Source: an uncultured Woeseiaceae bacterium
GTDB lineage: Bacteria > Pseudomonadota > Gammaproteobacteria > Woeseiales > Woeseiaceae
NCBI GenBank assembly: GCA_947259435.1
Contig: CAMYMP010000085.1
Span: 1-8,814 of the forward strand
Length of the DNA: 8,814 nucleotides
Direction of reading: 5' to 3'
Shown here: one piece after another, positions 1-5,439 of the stretch
Layout of the letters: each line of letters begins with the position of its first letter
How positions within the stretch are numbered: the first letter of the stretch is position 1
The notes under the pieces: model-generated
Told to the model about the DNA's origin: nothing
The model's input: the letters and a program-made list of their open reading frames with translations, nothing else
The model's database searches: none
Position numbers and translations under genes: made by a program

Positions 1-1
1 A

Positions 2-319
2 ACGCTTGCAACCAGGCTGGTTGCCGGAATGCAGGACATTCGGGGTGTCACGGTGCAGGGCATCACCGACCCCGAGGCGATGCATCGCAGGGTGTCGACT
101 GTCGCATTCACGCATGAACGACATGCACCGCAGAGCATCACGAAGGCGCTCGCAGAACGGAATATCTTCGCCTGGAGTGGCCACAACTACGCAATCGAGG
201 TTGCACGCGCACTCGGCATCCTGGACGCGGGCGGCGCCGTGCGAATTGGTGCGGTGCATTACAACACGGCCGATGAGATCGAAACCGTGCTCAACGCGCT
301 CGAAGACATTCTCGCTTGA
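2..319 (+). CDS. Class V aminotransferase / cysteine-desulfurase-like protein, C-terminal part
   Basis: This frame is open from the left edge to TGA at 317-319, so only about 105 C-terminal residues are present. They match the small C-terminal domain of PLP-dependent class V aminotransferases, the SufS/NifS-like fold. The closest subgroup I recall is the 'cysteine desulfurase-like, VC1184' family. Diagnostic stretches are RVSTVAFTH, the loop NIFAWSGHNYA, and the end VRIGAVHYNTADEIETVLNAL, where family members read RIG.VHYNT..E...L. The PLP lysine and the large domain lie outside the window, so substrate and activity cannot be judged. Such proteins usually release sulfur from cysteine or act on related amino-acid substrates. 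About 100 bp separate it from the next gene, which has its own candidate promoter. The ATG at 29 is internal, not a real start. The family call is firm; the exact subfamily is not. Confidence 0.85.
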   Translation, partial: TLATRLVAGMQDIRGVTVQGITDPEAMHRRVSTVAFTHERHAPQSITKALAERNIFAWSGHNYAIEVARALGILDAGGAVRIGAVHYNTADEIETVLNALEDILA

Positions 320-358
320 GCCAACGGTGCTCGCCAGAGCATCCGCTTCATCTTGCGC

Positions 359-364
359 TATACT
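359..364 (+). promoter_or_regulatory. Candidate -10 box for the secreted protein gene
   Basis: TATACT sits 56 bp before the GTG start of the next gene and 40 bp after the aminotransferase stop. It is a 5/6 match to the sigma70 -10 box. No convincing -35 hexamer is found 16-18 bp upstream, so the assignment is tentative. The same TATACT hexamer, again about 60-70 bp before a start codon and followed by C(C)GA, occurs before the TerB-like gene. Confidence 0.35.
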
Positions 365-419
365 CGAACTATCCGGCGCAATGCCGGCATAACTAACAAC
401 AAGTACAAGGGGATGAAAC

Positions 420-1193
420 GTGAAAAAAACACTGATGACAATTGCATCTGCGTCTCTGTTTCTGTCGGCCGGTGCTGCGGTCGCTGATAGTCACGAGGCG
501 GACAAACCGAAATACAATCCGGTCGAGGCCTTTGCATGTAATTACAGGGACGGCAAGGGCCCTGCGGATCTGGATAAGGTCAACGAGGCATGGAATAAGT
601 GGATGGACGACGAAAAGCAGGGGGACTACTTCGCCGCATTGCTGATGCCAAATTATTATGGCGAATTACCGTTCGATGTCGCCTGGCTTGGTGTGTGGCG
701 TGACGGCAATGCAATGGGCACAGGAACCGATCTGTGGATTAGCGAAGGCGGTGAGCTTGGGGCAGCGTATAGCGAAGTCGTGGACTGCTTCAGCCACACG
801 AATTACGCGTCGCAGCGAGTGCAGCAAGCGCCTGATACGGGCGAAGAGTCCGATGGTGCATTCGTCGTGAGCTTCTCGAACTGCTCGATCAAGGAAGGCA
901 GGACGTTCGACGAATACATGGAGGCGCAGAAGGAATGGAACGCTTATGCCGAAGAGCACGGCTTCCGCGAATCAGCGTGGGTGTGGTGGCCGGTCTACGG
1001 CGAGTCGGACGACGACTATGATTTCAAAATCGCTGTCGGCATGCCTGACCATACGACGGCCGGGGCGAACTGGCAGCTCTACAGCGAAGGCCACTATGAC
1101 AAATCGAACGAGCTCTTCAGCGATCTGCTCCACTGCGATTCCGCCCGCCTGTACGACGCCAAGGTCGTCAGGGAAATGGCGGACGAAGGCTAG
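420..1193 (+). CDS. Secreted protein of unknown function with two tandem copies of a Cys-bracketed domain
   Basis: The protein has 257 residues and I do not recognise a named family. It begins with a clear Sec signal peptide (MKKTLMT, a hydrophobic stretch to A20, predicted cleavage AVA|DS after residue 22), so the mature acidic, Trp/Tyr-rich protein is periplasmic or exported. The start is GTG at 420, chosen because AAGGGGA lies about 6 nt upstream and the signal peptide begins there; the ATG at 413 is in another frame. The body looks like an internal duplication. C40 (then R/K, D/E, G, and WN at 58-59), P77, YG at 80-81, SEG at 108-110 and C123 correspond to C155, WN at 173-174, P191, YG at 193-194, SEG at 222-224 and C239, with spacing within one residue. 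Four cysteines suggest one disulfide per repeat (C40-C123, C155-C239). The repeat may be a dimeric alpha/beta-barrel-like unit, but that is a guess. It is probably monocistronic: terminator downstream, own -10 upstream. Confidence 0.85.
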   Translation: MKKTLMTIASASLFLSAGAAVADSHEADKPKYNPVEAFACNYRDGKGPADLDKVNEAWNKWMDDEKQGDYFAALLMPNYYGELPFDVAWLGVWRDGNAMGTGTDLWISEGGELGAAYSEVVDCFSHTNYASQRVQQAPDTGEESDGAFVVSFSNCSIKEGRTFDEYMEAQKEWNAYAEEHGFRESAWVWWPVYGESDDDYDFKIAVGMPDHTTAGANWQLYSEGHYDKSNELFSDLLHCDSARLYDAKVVREMADEG

Positions 1194-1222
1194 CAAGGCC
1201 AATCGATATGCAATAACGAAGC

Positions 1223-1276
1223 GCTGCCCTCGGGCAGCAACTCACAATAAAGAAAGGCTGCCCGAGGGCAGCCTTT
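1223..1276. terminator. Nested palindromic, probably bidirectional terminator
   Basis: AAAGGCTGCCC / GGGCAGCCTTT at 1253-1276 is a perfect 11-bp inverted repeat around a 2-nt centre. A second 16-nt palindrome at 1223-1238 (GCTGCCCTCGGGCAGC) is the exact reverse complement of 1257-1272, so the two arms can also pair as one 16-bp stem with an 18-nt loop. On the plus strand the hairpin is followed only by TTTCGTG. On the minus strand it is followed by TTTCTTTATTG, a better U-tract. It lies 30-80 bp after the secreted-protein stop and about 27 bp after the stop of the minus-strand small ORF, so it can serve both transcripts. Confidence 0.8.
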
Positions 1277-1302
1277 CGTGAGTATCGGATTGGAAAACCT
1301 GG

Positions 1303-1383
1303 TCAGGTGCGGTGTGAAGGATGCTCCAAAATCCGCACAAGACCCAACGGTTTTCTCAATACCTTTGATATCTCACTAGACAT
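1303..1383 (-). CDS. Candidate 26-aa small protein, unrecognised
   Basis: This minus-strand ORF runs from ATG (1381-1383) to TGA (1303-1305). The product starts MSSEISKVLR and ends LEHPSHRT. It is basic (K7, R10, K11, R17, R25 plus two His; acidic E4 and E20) with a central run of I/V/L residues that could form a short amphipathic helix. There is no Cys, no signal peptide and no Gly-rich precursor core. Length alone would not support a gene. The case rests on context: a 13-nt complete Shine-Dalgarno at the right distance, a sigma70-like promoter about 35-65 bp upstream, and a strong terminator about 27 bp past the stop. The whole unit is about 165 nt. Codons include ATA, AGA and TTG, unlike the GC-rich neighbours. 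It could be a small protein, a regulatory leader peptide, or a small RNA whose translation is incidental. I know of no homologue. Confidence 0.5.
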   Translation of the reverse strand: MSSEISKVLRKPLGLVRILEHPSHRT

Positions 1384-1396
1384 GGATCACCTCCTT
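1384..1396 (-). promoter_or_regulatory. Full-length Shine-Dalgarno of the small ORF
   Basis: Read on the minus strand this is AAGGAGGTGATCC directly before ATG, with the GGAGG core 6 nt from the start. It is complementary over all 13 nt to the conserved 3' end of 16S rRNA (GGATCACCTCCTT). Typical genes match 4-6 nt, and none of the other starts in this window comes close. It fixes the start codon and direction of the small ORF. Confidence 0.7.
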
Positions 1397-1417
1397 CTAT
1401 GTTGTTTGCCCGGCGCC

Positions 1418-1446
1418 AGTATGTAAAAAAAAGCGCCTGATGCCAA
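1418..1446 (-). promoter_or_regulatory. Sigma70-like promoter for the small minus-strand unit
   Basis: On the minus strand, TTGGCA (1441-1446; 5/6 to the -35 consensus) is followed by exactly 17 bp, including a run of eight T, and then CATACT (1418-1423; 4/6 to the -10 consensus). The predicted transcription start is near 1411, giving a leader of about 28 nt that contains the full Shine-Dalgarno. It points away from the TerB-like gene. Confidence 0.5.
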
Positions 1447-1676
1447 GAAGAATATCGCGAAGAAACAACGGTATAAATGAGCCATTTGATGCGATATGAT
1501 ACATCGCTCGGCCATCGAAGCTGCCTCGGCGAAGACCCTCAAGAGCAGTCGGACGGTCGTTTGCGGACCCCGCGTTACCCTGCGACTAGTCTGGCGCTGG
1601 TCGGCGTGTATACTCCGATTACTGCCTCAGTCGCGGCAAGCGCGCTGAAAGAACGATAAATACAAGAGAGAGCACC
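1447..1676. other. Divergent intergenic region
   Basis: This stretch separates the small minus-strand unit from the TerB-like gene. I see a TATACT -10 box at 1609-1614 for the plus strand and a short imperfect hairpin (GCGAT...ATCGC) at 1491-1507. A 60-codon open frame at 1477-1659 has no ribosome binding site, no recognisable fold and a low-complexity composition, and I do not regard it as a gene. Nothing else is apparent. Confidence 0.5.
1609..1614 (+). promoter_or_regulatory. Candidate -10 box for the TerB-like gene
   Basis: TATACT lies 62 bp before the ATG at 1677, a 5/6 match to the consensus. The -35 region at about 1586-1592 is poor (CTAGTC), so this promoter would be weak or activator-dependent. 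Confidence 0.4.
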
Positions 1677-2123
1677 ATGGCAATCGCAGATCTTAAGAGT
1701 GTTTTAAAAATCTTTGGCGGCTCGGACGTCAGTAAGGAGCACCAGCATGAGCTTTACAAAGAAGTGCTGCTCATGACCCTCGCCCGGGCGGCAGATGCCG
1801 ACATCAATATTCGGAATGTAGAAGTTGACCGGATTCGCGAGATTCTTAAGGAACACACTGGTGATGACTTCAGCGCCAGTGACATTCGCATCGCTGCCCG
1901 CGCCGAACTCTACGCCGAGGCGACACTGCGCAAATATCTGTCGAGCGTGCGCGGCAAGATGGCCGACACAGATCGCGTGAATACCGTGCGTGCGCTGGCA
2001 GACGTATTCCGCAGCGACAAGAACGTTAGCGTACTCGAAGTCGATTTCTTCAACGGAGTCGTCGAGGCACTGCAGGTATCACCGGCAGAAGTTGCCGGTT
2101 TGTCGGCGGGCGACGTCGAATAG
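1677..2123 (+). CDS. TerB-fold (tellurite resistance protein B-like) family protein
   Basis: The product is a 148-aa, all-helical, soluble protein with no signal peptide, the usual length for a stand-alone TerB domain. The start is ATG at 1677, preceded by the purine-rich stretch AAGAGAGAG. The family signature is visible: a hydrophobic helix (about 27-37, EVLLMTLARAAD) leading to an acidic turn and ARAADADINI..VEVDRIREIL at 36-57. A second equivalent unit lies at 108-128 with D114, N116, E121, V122 and D123 at the same spacing as D42, N44, E49, V50 and D51. This is the internal pseudo-repeat expected of the TerB fold, whose acidic residues bind metal in characterised members. Despite the name, most such isolated proteins have no shown role in tellurite resistance; membrane-linked stress sensing has been suggested for the family. 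No other ter genes are nearby. The family call is good; the function is unknown. Confidence 0.8.
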   Translation: MAIADLKSVLKIFGGSDVSKEHQHELYKEVLLMTLARAADADINIRNVEVDRIREILKEHTGDDFSASDIRIAARAELYAEATLRKYLSSVRGKMADTDRVNTVRALADVFRSDKNVSVLEVDFFNGVVEALQVSPAEVAGLSAGDVE

Positions 2124-2239
2124 CCGGGACAGCGTTTCACGATCAAATCCGTTCGCTGACGCTGAGCTTTACGGTTGAGTTCACGCTTCAGCGCAGCCGC
2201 ACTGCTGGCCGTAAACGTGCCTAGATATTTGCCCGATAT

Positions 2240-2640
2240 TGCTCCGCCTATTTCCCGGTAGACAACAAACAGCCCTGAGGCGATGATCACGGTCGCGCTA
2301 AGCACGACCCATCTATCGGGAACCTCATCCCAGATCAGTTATCCTGCGACCGCGCCGCCGATCAGCGCCGTCTATTCGAACGGAGTAAGGAGCCCTGGCC
2401 CGGCAGCGCCACCGTACGTGCCCGCCAAGCGTCGGCGACGTTACAAGACTCCTGACACCTCCGAACTGGCGGCCGATTAGTACGAAAATCGCCAGGCCGA
2501 TCAGGCTCCTCAGAAACACAAACTGTTCGAGCGAATACGTGGCAAGCAAGCCTGTTGCACACAGGTCGAGCCCAAGTCCGCCATCCACGCCGAACAACAG
2601 GTAACTGATAGCGCTCCCCGTCAAATCCTGGCGACTTTCC
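2240..2640 (-). pseudogene. Decayed EamA/DMT-superfamily transporter, internally deleted
   Basis: Two pieces of a 10-TM drug/metabolite transporter remain, in different frames. The N-terminal piece (about 2640 to 2409) carries a first-helix-like segment and then YSLEQFVFLRSLIGLAIF, the family's typical 'YS..Q..FFRSL.GL' region, and ends near TSPTLGGHVRW. The C-terminal piece (about 2401 to 2245) reads LLTPFE*TALIGGAVAG*, then LIWDEVPDRW and VIIASGLFVVYRE, the last helices of the second EamA domain. Roughly 150-160 residues between them are missing relative to a ~290-aa transporter. The two stops are TAG at 2372-2374 and TAA at 2339-2341. The open frame then runs on into the antisense of the TerB-like gene with no clear native stop. 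The gene cannot give a working transporter. It faces away from the surface-protein gene at 2787. The rest of 2124-2735 shows no other gene. Confidence 0.75.
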
Positions 2641-2753
2641 TGAACCATGGATGAACGCCAAGCGATGAAACTAAACGACAGCTGAACATAATCGCATGTC
2701 GTGTTCGGCATGCCTACGGGTTCAGCAAGGATTCAGTGACGTCGGGTTTAAAT

Positions 2754-2759
2754 GATAAT
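2754..2759 (+). promoter_or_regulatory. Candidate -10 box for the GlyGly-CTERM protein gene
   Basis: GATAAT (within TGATAAT) is a 5/6 match to the -10 consensus and lies 27 bp before the ATG at 2787. The best -35 is poor (TTCAGT, about 2732-2737, 16-bp spacer). If real, transcription starts near 2766, so the upstream in-frame ATG at 2736 would not be in the mRNA. Confidence 0.4.
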
Positions 2760-2786
2760 CACACTGCGGAAATCGAGGACAGGAAA

Positions 2787-3569
2787 ATGAACGCTTACGT
2801 GACGCGAGATGCACGTTCACGACTGCTTGGAACGCTACTGCCGATCGTCGGGCTGATCGTATTGTCGGCCAACAGCTACGCGGCTGATGTCAACGCCGAG
2901 AAGCGCTTGTCCATAACGACGCAGAATACCAAGCAGCAGCGCGACAGCGGTGTCGCCGGAATCCTTAGTGAGGACGAGTTTGGTGCACTGGTAAGGACCG
3001 GGGAGCGCGAAAAAGGCAAACGTGCCGCTGCGCAACTCAAGTCCACGTCACCGAGTACACAGTCGGCGAACAATGACTTCTGGTTCTACGATGCCGATGT
3101 CGTGCTCTTCAATGACCTGGATCGCGACGGGTATTACCACGGCATCGATCTGCTGTTCGACGCGGACACGTATTTCACTATTGCGGAGGTCTATGCCGTT
3201 GTCTATCTGAGCTACGAAGGCGGGCCCTGGAACGAATATGCTGCAACCGAAGATTTCACGATTTTCGGTTCGTCGAGCGACGACGACTACGTGCTGGTGA
3301 CTGAGCTGCTGGAAGGCTATCCGGCAGGCAGCTACGACATTCTAATCGAGCTGTATGACGCTTACGATGATGCGTTTCTGGCCTGGATCGGGCCCGAGGA
3401 CACGTCGGAACTTGCGTTCCTGCCGCTCGAAGACGCCAACCGGGATTCCGCGGTAATACCGGAAGTCATCGTCGTCAATCGTGGTGGCGGCGGTTCGCTG
3501 GGGTGGATGCTGATCCTGGGCCTGGGGCTGACGGCTGTCGCACGGCGCCGGCTCTTGCAGTGCGCATGA
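2787..3569 (+). CDS. GlyGly-CTERM surface protein, choice-of-anchor-H-like
   Basis: The product has 260 aa from the preferred ATG at 2787. That start has AGGACAGGAAA before it and places the signal peptide at the N-terminus; an in-frame ATG at 2736 would add 17 polar residues. Layout: signal peptide 1-32 (cleavage SYA|AD); polar, charged linker to about 95; a Tyr/Asp-rich beta-type domain at about 97-215 (DFWFYDADVVLFNDLD and following); then a GlyGly-CTERM tail with GGGGS at 233-237, a hydrophobic helix, and RRR at 253-255. Such tails are recognised by rhombosortase, an intramembrane protease, which cleaves them during delivery to the cell surface or type II secretion. The arrangement resembles 'choice-of-anchor H' proteins. 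DLDRDG with D at position 12 (110-121) is a calcium-loop-like motif; DANRDS (216-221) is a shorter one. Its 3' end overlaps the convergent RND gene by 95 bp. Function is unknown; surface adhesion or matrix binding is a guess. Confidence 0.85.
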   Translation: MNAYVTRDARSRLLGTLLPIVGLIVLSANSYAADVNAEKRLSITTQNTKQQRDSGVAGILSEDEFGALVRTGEREKGKRAAAQLKSTSPSTQSANNDFWFYDADVVLFNDLDRDGYYHGIDLLFDADTYFTIAEVYAVVYLSYEGGPWNEYAATEDFTIFGSSSDDDYVLVTELLEGYPAGSYDILIELYDAYDDAFLAWIGPEDTSELAFLPLEDANRDSAVIPEVIVVNRGGGGSLGWMLILGLGLTAVARRRLLQCA

Positions 3570-5439
3570 CCTTGCGGCCCCACGCGGACAGGTTGTCGAA
3601 GTAGACATACAGTGCCGGTACGACGAGCAGGGAGACGACTGTAGAGAACGCCAGGCCGCCGATAATGGCTCTGGCCATCGGATAGTAGGGTGGACCGTCT
3701 CCGCCAATCTGTGTTGTGCCGATGGCGAGCGGTGACAGTCCGACGATCGTCGTCGCGACCGTCATCAGAATCGGCCGGAGCCGATCCCGCCCCGCGGTCA
3801 CGATCGCCTCATTGCGCGGCAAGCCGCGCACGCGGAGATTGTTGACATGATCCACAAGCACGATGCCATTGTTCACCACAACTCCGATCAGGATCATGAT
3901 GCCGATCGAGGCCATAAACGAAAATGTGGTGCCGGTCGCAGCAAAAAACAGGAATACGCCGAAAACCGAGAAAACAATCGATCCGAGAATGATTGAAAAT
4001 GGAAACAGCAGCGACTCGAACAGAGCCGCCATGACGAGAAAGATACACGCGATCCCGAGCACAATATTGGTGGCCATCATTTGCTGCGTCTCGTCCTCAC
4101 GTTCGAAGCCGCGGCCGAACTTCCAGCTGTAACCCGGCGGAAGCTCAATCTGCTCCATCATTTCTTCGATGCTGGGCTTGATGTCCTCGAGGCTGGTGTC
4201 GTCGTCCAGATTGCCTGAGAGTATGATCGATGTCTGCCGGTCGGTACGGCGAATCGCGGCTGGGGACTGGCCCAGGCGCAGGTTCGCGACACTGCCCAGC
4301 GTGATTCGCTCGCCGTCAGGTTTGTACAAGGGAAGATTTGCCAGCTGCTCGACACTTTGTTTTTCACTCTCGCGAAATGCCAGCCGAACGTCTACTTCGC
4401 CATAGTCGCCGCGGAATTCACGCAGGTTCTCGCCACGCATCGCAATGCTGATCGTCTGAGCGATTTCAGCTGTGGTCAGACCGGCCGCCGCGGCACGCTC
4501 CCGGTCGATGATAACGCGAACCTCTTTGTCACCGCTCTCGGCATCGCTGCGAACGTCCTTGAGACCTGTTACTGACGACAATGCCCTCGCGATGTCCACG
4601 CCAAGCTCGTTAAGAACAGTCGTCGAGTCACCCGATATCTGCACGCTGAATCCTTCGCCTCCACCTTGCTGCTCAAACTGAAAGCTCGGTTTGCCGATCA
4701 CGATCTCGGGCATGTCAGCTTCGATACGTTCGATAATCTCTTTGGTGGACAGCGTCGCGTCGTCTTCGTCAGTCAATAGCAGAGTGGACTCCGCGCGCTC
4801 AAGATCGAAATAGCTGTAGATCGTGCGGATGTTGAACTCTTCCTGGCGCGAGTACAGGTATTCTTCCATCCTGTCGACGGCGCGTTCCATAGTGTCCAGC
4901 GAGTGCTGACCCTCGATATGGTATGGCATGAAAAGGCGCCGGCCCACATCCTGCGGGAAGACGTCAAACTTGACCAGGCTCAGCGCCAGCGGCAGCACGC
5001 CAATGACACAGGTCAGAAAAATACCGAGCGCCGTCCACCACGGATGCGATACGACCCAGCCAAGACCGCGCGCATAACGTCGCGTCAGGCGTGACATCAG
5101 TGCGCTGGATTTGGGTCGTGGTGGAACGGCAACCCGTGCGGCCAGCATCGGCACAAGCGTTTGTGCTATCAGCAACGACGCAAGCAACGCGACGATAATC
5201 GTGACAGCGACGTGCGTCAGGAACACCATAATGTCGGTTTTGACACCAAAGATCATCGGTGCGAATACGATGATCGTTGTGGCGGTGCCGGCAATGACCG
5301 CCAGGCCAACTTCCTTCACACCCTTGATTGTCGCTTTGTGAGGACTGTTGCTGCTCTCTGCACGCTCGCGAAAAATACTTTCTGTAACCACGACGGCATT
5401 ATCGACAAGCATGCCGACAGCGAGCATAAGTCCCATCAT
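3475..5439 (-). CDS. RND efflux permease (second of pair), C-terminal part after a frameshift
   Basis: These 654 codons carry TM4 to TM12 of an HAE-1-type RND permease. TM4 is LAVGMLVDNAVVVTESIF at the start, with the Asp equivalent to AcrB D407 kept and Asn in place of D408, as is usual in this subfamily. Next come TM5-TM6, a TM7 region near PWWTALGIFLTC, and the second periplasmic porter/docking region with SVQISGDSTTVLNELGVDIA and GLTTAEIAQTI. TM8-TM12 include ALFESLLFPFSIILGS, GVVVNNGIVLVDHVNNLR and RDRLRPILMT. The frame belongs with 5436-6560; the two ORFs meet at an ATGA overlap (stop TGA 5436-5438, ATG 5437-5439). Translational re-initiation is conceivable, but half of TM3 is missing, so function is doubtful. 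The last ~30 residues (RQPSAPGPG..., ending NRRHHD) are non-conserved and lie antisense to the neighbouring gene's GlyGly-CTERM coding sequence. Best treated as the 3' part of a pseudogene. Confidence 0.85.
   Translation of the reverse strand: MMGLMLAVGMLVDNAVVVTESIFRERAESSNSPHKATIKGVKEVGLAVIAGTATTIIVFAPMIFGVKTDIMVFLTHVAVTIIVALLASLLIAQTLVPMLAARVAVPPRPKSSALMSRLTRRYARGLGWVVSHPWWTALGIFLTCVIGVLPLALSLVKFDVFPQDVGRRLFMPYHIEGQHSLDTMERAVDRMEEYLYSRQEEFNIRTIYSYFDLERAESTLLLTDEDDATLSTKEIIERIEADMPEIVIGKPSFQFEQQGGGEGFSVQISGDSTTVLNELGVDIARALSSVTGLKDVRSDAESGDKEVRVIIDRERAAAAGLTTAEIAQTISIAMRGENLREFRGDYGEVDVRLAFRESEKQSVEQLANLPLYKPDGERITLGSVANLRLGQSPAAIRRTDRQTSIILSGNLDDDTSLEDIKPSIEEMMEQIELPPGYSWKFGRGFEREDETQQMMATNIVLGIACIFLVMAALFESLLFPFSIILGSIVFSVFGVFLFFAATGTTFSFMASIGIMILIGVVVNNGIVLVDHVNNLRVRGLPRNEAIVTAGRDRLRPILMTVATTIVGLSPLAIGTTQIGGDGPPYYPMARAIIGGLAFSTVVSLLVVPALYVYFDNLSAWGRKVMRTARAGAVRQPSAPGPGSASTPANRRHHD

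Noticed and set aside
1383..1396. Plus-strand match to the 16S rRNA 3' end, suggesting an rRNA fragment
   Set aside because: Identity is limited to 14 nt and no other rRNA sequence surrounds it. The position exactly before a minus-strand ATG explains it better as a Shine-Dalgarno.
1477..1659. A 60-codon plus-strand open frame between the small unit and the TerB-like gene
   Set aside because: It has no ribosome binding site, no fold signature, and overlaps the likely promoter of the TerB-like gene.
1910..2305. A 131-codon minus-strand frame overlapping the 3' end of the TerB-like gene
   Set aside because: Only its first ~20 codons are homologous (C-terminus of the EamA remnant). The rest is antisense run-on through TerB coding sequence.
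2736..2786. Upstream in-frame ATG for the GlyGly-CTERM protein
   Set aside because: It would put 17 polar residues before the signal peptide and overlaps the candidate -10 box. The ATG at 2787 has a good ribosome binding site.
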